Below are positions 8,400 through 16,658 of a stretch of 39,350 nucleotides of DNA, piece by piece. Position 1 is the stretch's first letter. Every line of letters starts with the position of its first letter. Where the stretch lies: contig JAHBUV010000002.1 of assembly GCA_019637915.1 (NCBI GenBank), forward strand, positions 1-39,350, read 5' to 3'. This DNA is from Pseudobdellovibrionaceae bacterium (GTDB lineage Bacteria; Bdellovibrionota; Bdellovibrionia; Bdellovibrionales; Bdellovibrionaceae). The position numbers and the translations under genes were made by a program. The notes beneath the pieces were generated by a model that was not told the DNA's origin, ran no database searches, and saw only the letters and a list, made by a program, of their open reading frames with translations.

Positions 8400-9537
8400 C
8401 CCGACCTGCTCCCTGATACGCACGCAATGCAGCGGTAATGTCACTACGAAGATTGCCGGGCTTTTCAGCACCATTAGCTGCCGGTCCCGCCGCTGGGCGA
8501 GTGGGAGCCGATACTGCTGCAAGCCTTGCTTTCTTCGCATCCTCTGCTGCCTTCTTCTGAATAGCCTCAAACTCGGCTTTCTTCAGTTGATCGGCAATCT
8601 CAGGATTTGCCCATGTGGCCTTCTGGTAGGCTTCGTCCAAGGACATTTCACGGCCAGACTCTGCTGCCGCCTTGATGAGAAGGCCCATATCAATACGGAC
8701 CTTATCGTAATGCGGCTTATCGGATGCCCATTTGGACACCATTTCAGAGGTCTGGCGCATTTGCGCCTCGGCTTCACGCCTTTCAGCGTCCAATAGTTTC
8801 TGCTGTAGCTGGGAAACTACCGGGGTAAGTTGGTCTACACGGGGATCAGTCACATAACCGGGCTGCTGCGCTTGTTCAGCGGCAGACGGACCTTGGTTGA
8901 TTGAGTAACCGTAAGCCCTCGCCAATGCGGGGAAGGCTTCTTGGGGGTTATTTGCAAGCGCCTGATGCCAGCCAGCCAATTGGCGAACAAAATCAACCCG
9001 ATTGGTGCCATACGACTGAATCATAGGGTCCAACGGGGCCAACACTGAATCCAATTGCCTATAGCTTTCAGCAGTGCCGCGATGTTTCTCGAATCCCTTT
9101 TCGACCTGATCTTCTCGCGCGAGCAAGAAGTCCTGCGTTGCGGCGGGCAACGAGTCCCATAGGGTTTGATTTTCCTTAGCCCATGCCTTCGGCATGCCCT
9201 TCGCAGGGGCGACCTGCTGGTTAGCTTCTGGCTTGGCTTCGGATTGGCGCGCCTGAGTCGCAGGAGCCTTTTCGGCTGCTGTATTTACCGCGCTGTCTTC
9301 AGGCTTATTCGTGAATTTCCCACCTTCACCACGGTAGGGATTGCCACGCTTTTTCTCTTCTACCTTGGCTGCATGTTCGATTTGCTGCCGGAGAATGGAT
9401 TTATCAGGCGTGGCTTCAAACTTGGGGAAACTTTCTTCCCGTGCAGACGTTTCAGGAGCGCCACTCGTCTCAGTGCCGCCAGCAGGAATTGTGCTTGGCG
9501 TGTCTTGCGCTACATTATCTAGTGCTTCTTCGCTCAT
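8395..9537 (-). CDS. Scaffolding protein
   Basis: The product has 380 residues. It is acidic and Gln/Ala/Pro-rich in the N-terminal third, followed by long helices from about residue 110 and a predicted coiled coil at 232-262 (VSQLQQKLLDAERREAEAQM). A basic, Ala-rich C-terminus ends with a short helix (NLRSDITAALRAYQGAGRA). Lack of Cys, strong helix content, a charged C-terminus and the position just before the coat gene are the hallmarks of podoviral scaffolds. A GGGGAACC ribosome site precedes ATG 9537. Role is inferred from these properties. Confidence 0.75.
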   Translation of the reverse strand: MSEEALDNVAQDTPSTIPAGGTETSGAPETSAREESFPKFEATPDKSILRQQIEHAAKVEEKKRGNPYRGEGGKFTNKPEDSAVNTAAEKAPATQARQSEAKPEANQQVAPAKGMPKAWAKENQTLWDSLPAATQDFLLAREDQVEKGFEKHRGTAESYRQLDSVLAPLDPMIQSYGTNRVDFVRQLAGWHQALANNPQEAFPALARAYGYSINQGPSAAEQAQQPGYVTDPRVDQLTPVVSQLQQKLLDAERREAEAQMRQTSEMVSKWASDKPHYDKVRIDMGLLIKAAAESGREMSLDEAYQKATWANPEIADQLKKAEFEAIQKKAAEDAKKARLAAVSAPTRPAAGPAANGAEKPGNLRSDITAALRAYQGAGRA

Positions 9538-9558
9538 GGTTCCCCTATAACCCCGAAT

Positions 9559-10710
9559 TTAATAATTCGCAACGGGTTCCTGTTGATTTACCGCTCCAGC
9601 AATCACAGGGGCTGCCGCCATGCCTGCAATGCCGTATTTCTTGAGAATGTCGATTAAGGCGTCATTGAATACTACGTAATTGAACGTACCATTTCCTTGA
9701 CCGCGCGATCCTTGATCTAGGTAGCGGATGCCGGGGATGCCTGCTTCTTGCAAAGCTTTGTTTGAGTTTAGCCACCCACCAAAGGCATTTCGGTATAACG
9801 TACCCCCATAGGGGTCTTGCCATTCAGGCAAATCCGTTAATTTCGCATTTGGCTTATAACTATGAAATTCTTTAGCAAGAGCTTCTCCTTGCGGAGACGA
9901 AACAAACTTTTCAAAAGCCCCCTGAACATTTTTATTCTGCTGACTTAACGGCTTATCCCAATCCAAGAACTGATCTGGTCTGGCGTTGATGTTTACTTCG
10001 TACATGCGGCCCGGCGCTTGAGTTAAGCCGCCTTGGTTCTTCAATTCCCGAAGAATTGCTAGGTCGCTTTCAAGCATCCCTTTGGTGGCGGCTGGAGCAT
10101 TCGGAAGAATGTCCATCCCGCGCTTTATGGCCGCCTCTAAATCTTTAGTGCGGGTAAGGGTTGCACGCGTATTCATGTGCTGAAGCGTAGTTGGGTCGAA
10201 TAGAGCGCCAGAGGGAGTCTTAAAGAAATCTCCTGCAAGTTGATCGCGGTATTGTTGCGCCACGTTTGGGCTTTCAGCAAAGTAAAGTCCGTGGCCGTAA
10301 GCTTGCGCTCCCTCACCCGTTCCGATCTTTGAAATATCGAACTTGTCAAAGTCATGCGGAGAGCCGTGATAGGCTCTGATGCCTTGCGGAGGCGTCATAG
10401 TCATAGGCGTAGGAGGCTCTACAGCCATGGGATTTGCCTTCTTAGGCAATACAGGGCCTACACCGATAGAACCCCTTGGGCTTGCCAGTGTGCTGCTCAT
10501 CGTAAGGCCAGCAAGGTCCGTAGCCCTTCCAATGCCTTCTTCCGATAGAGGGTCTACCTTCCCGTTCCAAACGTCTCCTGGAAGCGTTGCGGCATTCCAC
10601 GCAGATTGCGCCATACGTGCAGGCCAAGTCTGGGATAACTTGTCCCAAGTCTCAGGCTTCACGCCTTTCAGCGCCTGATACTGCGTAAAGAATGCAGTTG
10701 GATCAAACAC
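9559..10710 (-). CDS. Putative ADP-ribosyltransferase (polyvalent-protein type) of the head cluster
   Basis: The product has 383 residues. From about residue 110 it reads IRAYHGSPHDFDKFDISKIG, then GTGEGAQAYGHGLYFAE and SPNVAQQYRD. Near the C-terminus is FNYVVFNDALIDILKKYG. Together these match the ART-PolyVal type of ADP-ribosyltransferase-like domain: a YHGSPH strand, a GxGxYF strand and a terminal (Y/N)xVVFxDxLI strand. Such domains are known from phage polyvalent proteins and are thought to modify host proteins with ADP-ribose from NAD+. Activity here is untested. The gene lies between a 113-residue ORF and the scaffold, so the product may ride in the virion and enter the host with DNA. 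A hydrophobic C-terminal segment (GMAAAPVIAGAV) is also visible. Confidence 0.75.
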   Translation of the reverse strand: MFDPTAFFTQYQALKGVKPETWDKLSQTWPARMAQSAWNAATLPGDVWNGKVDPLSEEGIGRATDLAGLTMSSTLASPRGSIGVGPVLPKKANPMAVEPPTPMTMTPPQGIRAYHGSPHDFDKFDISKIGTGEGAQAYGHGLYFAESPNVAQQYRDQLAGDFFKTPSGALFDPTTLQHMNTRATLTRTKDLEAAIKRGMDILPNAPAATKGMLESDLAILRELKNQGGLTQAPGRMYEVNINARPDQFLDWDKPLSQQNKNVQGAFEKFVSSPQGEALAKEFHSYKPNAKLTDLPEWQDPYGGTLYRNAFGGWLNSNKALQEAGIPGIRYLDQGSRGQGNGTFNYVVFNDALIDILKKYGIAGMAAAPVIAGAVNQQEPVANY

Positions 10711-11044
10711 GCCTGCCGTTCCTCAATTCACTGATGGCCTTGCGAATATCATTTTTTCTCTGGCGCTTGTCTAGCTTTGCAGGGGCTTCCTGCTTGAGAT
10801 GTGCAGCCTTTTCGTTTCCAATTTCTACAAGGCCAAGTTCCTTGTTTTTCATTCGATGGAAAGACTTGGAATCGGAATAAACTCCTGTGGCTAGGTGCTT
10901 TATTGGTTCGCCTAGATTGTCTGAAGTTACGTAAGGGCTTGGCAATGAAGAACGTGCGGGGGATATCCCTTCCCCCTTTGGCTGCACAAGGTCAGGCCCC
11001 CACTGAATAAGGTTATAGTTTTCTCGATAGGCTTTCGAGGTCAT
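10703..11044 (-). CDS. Hypothetical protein, head cluster
   Basis: The product has 113 residues. It has a polar N-terminus (NLIQWGPDLVQPKGEG) and a basic helical C-terminus (KLDKRQRKNDIRKAISELR). No family is recognised. ATG 11044 overlaps the stop of the 57-residue gene as ATGA, and the 3' end overlaps the ART-like gene by 8 nt, so it belongs to the same translated series. Function unknown. Confidence 0.6.
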   Translation of the reverse strand: MTSKAYRENYNLIQWGPDLVQPKGEGISPARSSLPSPYVTSDNLGEPIKHLATGVYSDSKSFHRMKNKELGLVEIGNEKAAHLKQEAPAKLDKRQRKNDIRKAISELRNGRRV

Positions 11045-11214
11045 GCCTCAACCTCTATCGGTACGTCACGCCATTCACGGCCTATTTCAACCAGATAAGG
11101 CTGCGTTACGTCATAGACAATCCATTCTTGTTGGAGAATATTCTTTTCCGGCATCCGGCCACGCTTTACAAAACGAAGAAGGCCAGACGGCTTTTCATGG
11201 GTAGTATCGCTCAT
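11041..11214 (-). CDS. Small 57-residue protein, unknown
   Basis: The ORF begins MSDTTHEKPSGLLRFVKRGR and ends IEVEA, 57 residues. It fills what would otherwise be a 180-nt gap between the 236- and 113-residue genes. Its stop overlaps the next ATG as ATGA, and a GGAGCGAGTG ribosome site lies before ATG 11214. It has basic and aromatic residues around FVKRGR and WIVYDV, and no Cys. The tight coupling supports a real gene; no function is recognised. Confidence 0.65.
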   Translation of the reverse strand: MSDTTHEKPSGLLRFVKRGRMPEKNILQQEWIVYDVTQPYLVEIGREWRDVPIEVEA

Positions 11215-11223
11215 CACTCGCTC

Positions 11224-11934
11224 CTATAGTTTCAAAAGCAACTGCTCTAGTTGCTTCTCCATTTCTTCCTCTTCCGCTATTTCATTCAGGGTTCGTATCT
11301 TCGTCTTGGCTGCGAATATATCCTGCGTCAGCCCCATTGTCTGCGGGGTTACAGCCGTTGTAGCCGGTCTGCCGGTCCATAGAATAGGCGTGGAATCCCC
11401 AAAGACTGCTTCTGCAATGGAGTTTCTACGATCAATGCGTAGCTTTTCTTCCTCTTCCCACTGCTGGTCACGTTCCTTGCGCTTATCCTTTTCAGGATAA
11501 TACTTGACGAATACGTCATTGGTTGCCGGGTTAAAGAAGGGCTGCCAATCAACAAAGAACTCGGCTTGGTGATAGGGAGCCTTAAGCCCTTTCTTCGGCC
11601 AGACGGGAAGGTTCGTCCATGGCTCCCACATCGCCACGTTGGGAGGCGTTGGGATCGGAAGCGGGTCAAAGAATGTCGCTCGCTGCCAAGGCGCCGTGCG
11701 GGTATCGACCTTGCGGACCATATCCACGCGAGGCGAAGGAATAAGGTCAGGCGTTGGGTTCGGCAGAGGATAGGGATTGAGAACCATGCCGGAAGCGGCA
11801 GCCATAACGACTGCCCATTTCTTCCGTTGATTCATCTGTGGCTCGGATGGCGGACGCCACCACTTGGCCATGTTGCGTTCAGCCGTCTCAGGAACGGGCT
11901 GCGCTAATGACGGATATAGAATCCTATCAGTCAT
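11224..11934 (-). CDS. Hypothetical protein, Pro/Trp-rich with acidic C-terminus
   Basis: This is a 236-residue protein. Residues 15-130 are rich in Pro and Trp (KWWRPPSEP; NPYPLPNPTPDLIPSP; MWEPWTNLPVWPKKG). Residues 145-165 are highly charged, and the C-terminus is an acidic coiled coil (EIAEEEEMEKQLEQLLLKL). No family is recognised. It overlaps the Gly-rich gene by 8 nt. Position between the adhesin-like gene and the head genes suggests a virion or assembly role, without proof. Confidence 0.6.
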   Translation of the reverse strand: MTDRILYPSLAQPVPETAERNMAKWWRPPSEPQMNQRKKWAVVMAAASGMVLNPYPLPNPTPDLIPSPRVDMVRKVDTRTAPWQRATFFDPLPIPTPPNVAMWEPWTNLPVWPKKGLKAPYHQAEFFVDWQPFFNPATNDVFVKYYPEKDKRKERDQQWEEEEKLRIDRRNSIAEAVFGDSTPILWTGRPATTAVTPQTMGLTQDIFAAKTKIRTLNEIAEEEEMEKQLEQLLLKL

Positions 11935-12838
11935 GCGCCACCATGCGTTTCTGACGATTTATGATAGCCGGATATTTCGTATCGAAGAACGTAACCGTGA
12001 CGTTAGGCGTATAGACGATGATGATCACGCCTTGAGAGCCCGTGCCGCCCGTCCCATTCGGGCTATCACGACCGCCGCCCCCACCACCGCCACCGCCGTA
12101 GCCGCCGCCCGTGCCGCCAGTTTGACCGGATTCGTTACCGCCGCCGCCGCCGCCGCCGTTACCAACAGAGACGCCACCCGGATTAGTAGTCCAGTTTGTG
12201 CCTGCGCCACCAGTACCGCCCGGCGATCCTGCTGCACCGCCCGTACCGCCATTAGCCGTACCGCCTGCGCCGCCTGCGCCACCAGAAGTACCACCACCAT
12301 TTACCGAAGTACCGTTTGAGCCTCCCGCCGTTGTGCCGCCTGCGCCACCGCCACCGCCACCGCCACGGCTTGATGAAGCAATGTTAAACTCGCCACCATC
12401 GCCACCTTTGGTTTTGGTAGTGCCAACACCTGAGGAAGTAGCAGGCGCAACGCCTCCGGGCTGTGAGGATGAGCCTGAGTTGGTAGCGCCGCCACCGCCC
12501 TTAGCCAAAGCGCCATCAGACGTTGAAGCAGGGGCTGTGTTGGAGGTCTTGTTAATCCACGTATCACCGCCAGCAGACCCAGGAGAACTTGCGCCTGTTC
12601 CCGTGCCGCCCGTTCCTGCCGCACCAACAGACGTATAAACCGTAGCGCTTGGCGTAAGAGCAAGCGTGACAGCACTAAGCATACCACCGGCACCGCCACC
12701 GCCGCCGATGTTGGCCGTCCAAGCGTTTGCATGACAGCCGCCGCCACCGCCACCGATGCAATAAAACGTCGCAGAAGTGCAATCGCTTGGTACTACCCAG
12801 CTAGTACCGGAGGTAAGGGCTATTACGGTATCAGCCAT
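11927..12838 (-). CDS. Glycine-rich adhesin-like virion protein
   Basis: This 303-residue protein begins with a small hydrophobic beta domain (SGTSWVVPSDCTSATFYCIG), followed by about 210 residues dominated by Gly runs with Ala, Ser, Thr and Asn. It closes with a strand (GSQGVIIIVYTPNVTVTFFD) and a short basic tail. This layout is that of the glycine-rich structural/adhesin family. In Salmonella phage S16 the distal adhesin gp38 folds such Gly runs into packed polyglycine II helices that bind the receptor; whether this protein does so is inference. It is followed by a 65-residue gene overlapping its start. Confidence 0.7.
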   Translation of the reverse strand: MADTVIALTSGTSWVVPSDCTSATFYCIGGGGGGCHANAWTANIGGGGGAGGMLSAVTLALTPSATVYTSVGAAGTGGTGTGASSPGSAGGDTWINKTSNTAPASTSDGALAKGGGGATNSGSSSQPGGVAPATSSGVGTTKTKGGDGGEFNIASSSRGGGGGGGAGGTTAGGSNGTSVNGGGTSGGAGGAGGTANGGTGGAAGSPGGTGGAGTNWTTNPGGVSVGNGGGGGGGNESGQTGGTGGGYGGGGGGGGGRDSPNGTGGTGSQGVIIIVYTPNVTVTFFDTKYPAIINRQKRMVAHD

Positions 12839-13028
12839 TGTCTAGCGGCTCATCCGTTAGCAAAAGCGTAAAACGGTTCTTCGCTAGGCTATATTTCCAC
12901 CCCACTTGCACAGGTGAATCGTCACGCAATGCAATAAGCGTGCAACCATCAGGAGCCAAATCCGTATCAGGATCGGCCACAATGACGTTGATTACGTTAT
13001 TGCTTGCATCAACTACCGCACACCGCAT
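12831..13028 (-). CDS. Small 65-residue protein upstream of adhesin-like gene
   Basis: The product reads MRCAVVDASNNVINVIVADP and continues with a DGCTLIAL...VGWKYS pattern, which looks like a small beta sandwich. Short proteins of this style often sit next to tail fibre or adhesin genes, but I cannot assign a family. Its 3' end overlaps the Gly-rich gene by 8 nt, arguing for co-translation. Function unknown. Confidence 0.55.
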   Translation of the reverse strand: MRCAVVDASNNVINVIVADPDTDLAPDGCTLIALRDDSPVQVGWKYSLAKNRFTLLLTDEPLDNG

Positions 13029-13031
13029 GGC

Positions 13032-13289
13032 TTACAACCCATAAGATCGTCTTGCATGGTAGGCCGCTTCCTGCTGTTCAAGTTTCTTCTCGAACGGAGT
13101 GCAGCCCTTATCTACGCACTCAGCACAAATCAGGCCCATGCAAACTTTGCACAAGCCGCCAAGGTCTTCTGGCCTTTCCTTGGGCTGAACGAATTTAACG
13201 CGGTTACAATGCGAGCAGGTGTAGGAATCTTTCTCTACAACCTGCCCACATTCGTAAACAGCCAGACCATAGCCGCCAGCGCGGCGCAT
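13032..13289 (-). CDS. Cys-rich zinc-binding-like protein
   Basis: This is an 85-residue protein with three Cys pairs: TCSHCN (24-29), LCKVCMGLICAEC (46-58) and GC (61-62). The spacing fits one or two zinc ribbons. The opening MRRAGGYGLAVYE, the middle LGGLCKVCMGLICAECVDKG and the CTPFEKKLEQ ending are familiar from small zinc proteins in many proteobacterial phages, where they lie near head genes. Function is unknown. It starts 3 nt after the upstream stop. Confidence 0.65.
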   Translation of the reverse strand: MRRAGGYGLAVYECGQVVEKDSYTCSHCNRVKFVQPKERPEDLGGLCKVCMGLICAECVDKGCTPFEKKLEQQEAAYHARRSYGL

Positions 13290-13291
13290 GA

Positions 13292-13765
13292 TTACTGCTC
13301 CTGAAAGTACATATCGCCGGTAACAGTCGAAGTGTAAGCAGGCGACTTGCAGCGAAGCGCAAAGCCCGCAAGGTTGGTCGCCGGATACACAAGTTCAGAA
13401 CCCGGAGCCGCAACCCAACGGAAAGACGCACGCTGGTTCACAGCCACGTTGAATACCGAAGAGTTAGCCGTAATTGTCGGCTCTACAGTCGAGTTCGCAG
13501 TCGATACGCTAAGTGCAGCAGCATCAGCAGGATCAAGCGGAAGTGGGGTCACAGACGTTGCCGTGCCAGCAGCGGTCTGGCGGGAAATATCCCAAACCAT
13601 CGCGTTATCTGCCGGAGTACCGTCAACGCCTACGAGAACGTCATAGACCTTGCCACGGCGAACAGCCGTACCGGAAGACGAATAAACCGAAAGCACCGTC
13701 TTATAGGTCGTGGTCATAGCCTGCGGAGTGCCGCCAAGCTGGTTCGTGGTATTGTAGTTAGCCAT
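13292..13765 (-). CDS. Virion structural protein, probably head decoration
   Basis: About 157 residues from ATG 13765, which has GGAGG five bases upstream; an ATG 3 nt earlier and one at 13777 are also in frame. The protein is rich in Thr, Ala, Val and Ser. It includes TTTYKTVLSVYSSSG, VAVNQRASFRWVAAPGSELV and a closing GDMYFQEQ, a beta-sandwich pattern typical of phage decoration or fibre-base proteins. It lies directly downstream of the portal gene. No precise family. Confidence 0.6.
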   Translation of the reverse strand: MANYNTTNQLGGTPQAMTTTYKTVLSVYSSSGTAVRRGKVYDVLVGVDGTPADNAMVWDISRQTAAGTATSVTPLPLDPADAAALSVSTANSTVEPTITANSSVFNVAVNQRASFRWVAAPGSELVYPATNLAGFALRCKSPAYTSTVTGDMYFQEQ

Positions 13766-13795
13766 CATGGCCTCCAATGAAAGAGCGGGCTTGCA

Positions 13796-16345
13796 TCATT
13801 CAACCCCCAGACGCCCGTTGCTTCTGGTGATATTCATCGGGCCCGGTGCTTCCCCCATCTGGCCTGCTACCTGCTGCAATAACGCTCCCATGCGATCTTG
13901 TGGCATCGCTGGTTCTTCCTCAGGCAATTCCTCAGGTACAACCCTTATCGGCCTGCCCTTTTCATCGCGCTCAACACGCTTCGGCGCATTACGCTGACGC
14001 AGGCCCTTCTCTACCTTCTTGAGCAAATCGTTCTGCTCGGTAATGGCATCCACCATGCGCTTGAGTTCTGGATTGGCTTTCTTCGTAACCGTGCCGTCTT
14101 CCCCGGTTTCTTCCTGACCGCTATCAGCCATGGCCTTGGCGAGTTCAAGCATCTTAAGCTGTAAATCCATGCCCTTGATTTGCTTCTCATGCTGCATTTC
14201 CTCAGCACGGCTCGCCACTTCCATCTTGGTCTTTTCAACCTCTGCCGCAGTCTTCTGCTGTTCGCCTTCCGCTTTCACCTGTTCGGGTGAAGGTTGGGGA
14301 TTGGCGATAGCCTGCTTGGCAGCCATGGTCATCTGGTCAGTAAATTCATCGATAGCCGCTTCCAGATCACGCGATACCCTGAAGCCCCTTGCTCCAAACT
14401 GGTACATCTTGCCCATGAGCGGGATAGCCTGCGGGTTCATGGCTCCGATCTGCGCCGCGCCGGTCATGAACTCCATGCTGGCCTTCAGGAACTCAACACG
14501 CGCCATCTTTTCCTGATTTGCGTCAGGCTGGATGGTGGAGTCTGTCTCTACGTCAATACGGAAGCCGCGTAGCTTTTCATCCTTGAGAAGCTGAATGGCC
14601 TGCATGAGGAAGGCTATCTTTTCCTGCTGCTTCTTTGCTTCCTGCTGCTCAGGGGTTAATGGCGGCGGCATCATGCCCATTGGAGGCATAGGCGCAGCCG
14701 GAGCCTGTGGAGGGCCGAAGGCTTGGGGTTGAGGCCCCGGCTGCGTACCAACAGGAGGGGTGCCCATCTCCTGCGGGTTCATGGGAGGACCGCCATTATG
14801 CCCCATCATCGGGCTGGGCTGGTCCGTCAAGTTCTCCGGCAAGAGCGATTCATCAAACATCGCCCCGGACATTTGGATAAGCGTTTCAGGCGAATAATGC
14901 TCGCACATGATTTCGTGCATGATCGCCAAGGTATCGCGGCAAAGCCTTGCGAACTCTTCCTGACGTTCCTGAAGCCTGCCTACGCCATTCTGCTGCTTAA
15001 GCTGCTGCGCTCCCAATGTCTCATTGGGGTTCGTCTCACCACGCAGAATATCCCAAACACCCGTTACGCGGTCTAAATCGCTGACCAATTGAGTACGGGT
15101 AACAATCAATTCCCGAATGGTCTTGGCCATCAGGTCAATAGGCACGAAGTCAATCATGCCCTTGGAGCCGCCACGCTCGGCAAACATTGCCCACATATCC
15201 ACAGGGATAAGTTGGGGTTCACGGCCTTCAGTAAAGGCGCGGGTGATGTTCTTCTCGGCAGCGTCATAGAAGCCGATAACTCGGCAGGCATTGGTCAGAA
15301 TATCAATGCGCCGCGTCAGGTCGTTAATCTGCAAATACTGATCTTGCGCCTGAATGTAATCAGGAACGGGTATCAGGGTGTTATTGGTCTTGTTGGACAG
15401 AATAGGACGCGGGAAGGGGAAGAAGCCTTCAAGACCAAGCGGGTCAGCCACATAGCCGCAGAGTTCATCAAACTCCTTGCAGACCCAATAGACAGTCCGG
15501 TCAGCCTTATTCCAGATTTCAAATATCTCGGCTGTTTCGGTAATCAGGTCATGCGAACTTTGAGCAGCACTGCCGGTTTTCTTCTCTCGGTCCTGACGGG
15601 TTTCTGAATTGAGGGGAATGCGCTCCCAGGTGTTAGCAAACTCTGGCTTGCGCTTCATATCCTCCCGCGTCATGCGAACGCGCTTGGCTGCTGCCTGCGT
15701 CTGTTTCCAGATAGCTGGACGGCCTAGGGGGAGGAAATCGTCATAGGCAATGAAGTCTATTTCCAGACTTTCCCATTGCTTGGCATTCAGGATTTCAGCT
15801 TGTTCTTCGTCCGCCTCGTCAATGTCCTGACCTTCGGCGTTCTCTGGCTCAATATCAGCCTTGGTAGCTACCGAGATGGATTCCGAGAACTGAGGGCTAT
15901 AGCGAACCCATGGCAGCCCTTGGCCGGTGATGAGGTATTCGTCACGGGTTTCGAGGAACGTCTCGTGGAAGCCGCAGGATTGGATTTCGTACCTTAAGGC
16001 TCGTTCTGATATACTGGAGGCGGCCCTACCCACGGGGTCTTTATCGAGGAAACGACGCTCCACAATCGGGACCGGCCTTTTGCTGTAGACAGCGGGCTTG
16101 AGCGTCTCAGTATTTGAATAGAAGAGGTTGAGGGATCGGCTCTCCACCCCCATTCCCAATGTTGATCGGTCAGCGGAAGCAGAGGCGTCCCGTTCATCAC
16201 GGTAACGCTGTATGATCTTCCTTGCACGTGTGTACCATTTCTCACGGTCAGCCTGCGCTTGATTGATTTCCCTAATCCAATAGGCGGCTAATTGCTTGGA
16301 TTCTTCCAAGGGTAGTTCTTCAGGGGAAGTGACCAAATGGGCCAT
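13796..16345 (-). CDS. Portal protein
   Basis: The product has 849 residues, in the long range seen for P22-type podoviral portals. Residues 1-130 hold the helical clip/stem entry (AYWIREINQAQADREKWYTR; KIIQRYRDERDA; LNLFYSNTETLKPAVYSKRP). A YLITGQGLPWVRY strand follows, then a DLDRVTGVWDILRGETNPNE stem region and NACRVIGFYDAAEKN. The C-terminal 300 residues are Gln/Pro/Met-rich and then coiled coil, resembling a barrel extension. It forms the dodecameric DNA gate at the head vertex. It lies after TerL and a 96-residue ORF, the standard order. Confidence 0.88.
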   Translation of the reverse strand: MAHLVTSPEELPLEESKQLAAYWIREINQAQADREKWYTRARKIIQRYRDERDASASADRSTLGMGVESRSLNLFYSNTETLKPAVYSKRPVPIVERRFLDKDPVGRAASSISERALRYEIQSCGFHETFLETRDEYLITGQGLPWVRYSPQFSESISVATKADIEPENAEGQDIDEADEEQAEILNAKQWESLEIDFIAYDDFLPLGRPAIWKQTQAAAKRVRMTREDMKRKPEFANTWERIPLNSETRQDREKKTGSAAQSSHDLITETAEIFEIWNKADRTVYWVCKEFDELCGYVADPLGLEGFFPFPRPILSNKTNNTLIPVPDYIQAQDQYLQINDLTRRIDILTNACRVIGFYDAAEKNITRAFTEGREPQLIPVDMWAMFAERGGSKGMIDFVPIDLMAKTIRELIVTRTQLVSDLDRVTGVWDILRGETNPNETLGAQQLKQQNGVGRLQERQEEFARLCRDTLAIMHEIMCEHYSPETLIQMSGAMFDESLLPENLTDQPSPMMGHNGGPPMNPQEMGTPPVGTQPGPQPQAFGPPQAPAAPMPPMGMMPPPLTPEQQEAKKQQEKIAFLMQAIQLLKDEKLRGFRIDVETDSTIQPDANQEKMARVEFLKASMEFMTGAAQIGAMNPQAIPLMGKMYQFGARGFRVSRDLEAAIDEFTDQMTMAAKQAIANPQPSPEQVKAEGEQQKTAAEVEKTKMEVASRAEEMQHEKQIKGMDLQLKMLELAKAMADSGQEETGEDGTVTKKANPELKRMVDAITEQNDLLKKVEKGLRQRNAPKRVERDEKGRPIRVVPEELPEEEPAMPQDRMGALLQQVAGQMGEAPGPMNITRSNGRLGVE

Positions 16346-16367
16346 ATTACGCCTTGGAAGCTACATA

Positions 16368-16658
16368 TCAGATTGAAGAGTTAAGGCGCGTTAGATATTC
16401 TTCCGCCTCACCAAGAACGCGCTTCAAATCGGTCAAATCAGACATAAGCGAAGCGCCGCTTTTCACGTTATCTACTGGTGAAACAGGCTCTGGGCGAGCG
16501 CCTGCAATTCGGTCGCCTACCTCACGGGCCACGCTACGAATACGAAGCGCTCGCTGATGAAGGTCCTGAATTTCAGATGCTACAGTGCGTGGCTGAGAAA
16601 TCTGCCCCAAAATCTGCGCCTGCGCAGAAAGCGGCCCACCAATATAATCTCGGTCCAT
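16368..16658 (-). CDS. Hypothetical helical protein between TerL and portal
   Basis: This is a 96-residue protein, mostly helical, with an SQPRTVASEIQDLHQRALR stretch and a C-terminal DLTDLKRVLGEAEEYLTRL helix. ATG 16658 abuts the TerL stop in a one-base overlap (TAATG). No family is recognised. The conserved position between terminase and portal suggests a packaging or assembly accessory, by association only. Confidence 0.6.
   Translation of the reverse strand: MDRDYIGGPLSAQAQILGQISQPRTVASEIQDLHQRALRIRSVAREVGDRIAGARPEPVSPVDNVKSGASLMSDLTDLKRVLGEAEEYLTRLNSSI

Noticed and set aside
12198..12638. Pro/Ala-rich ORF on the plus strand
   Set aside because: It is the antisense of the Gly-rich gene: GGC/GGT codons read backwards give Pro/Ala. 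No ribosome site.
15089..15607. 172-residue plus-strand ORF
   Set aside because: Antisense to the portal gene; no supporting signals.
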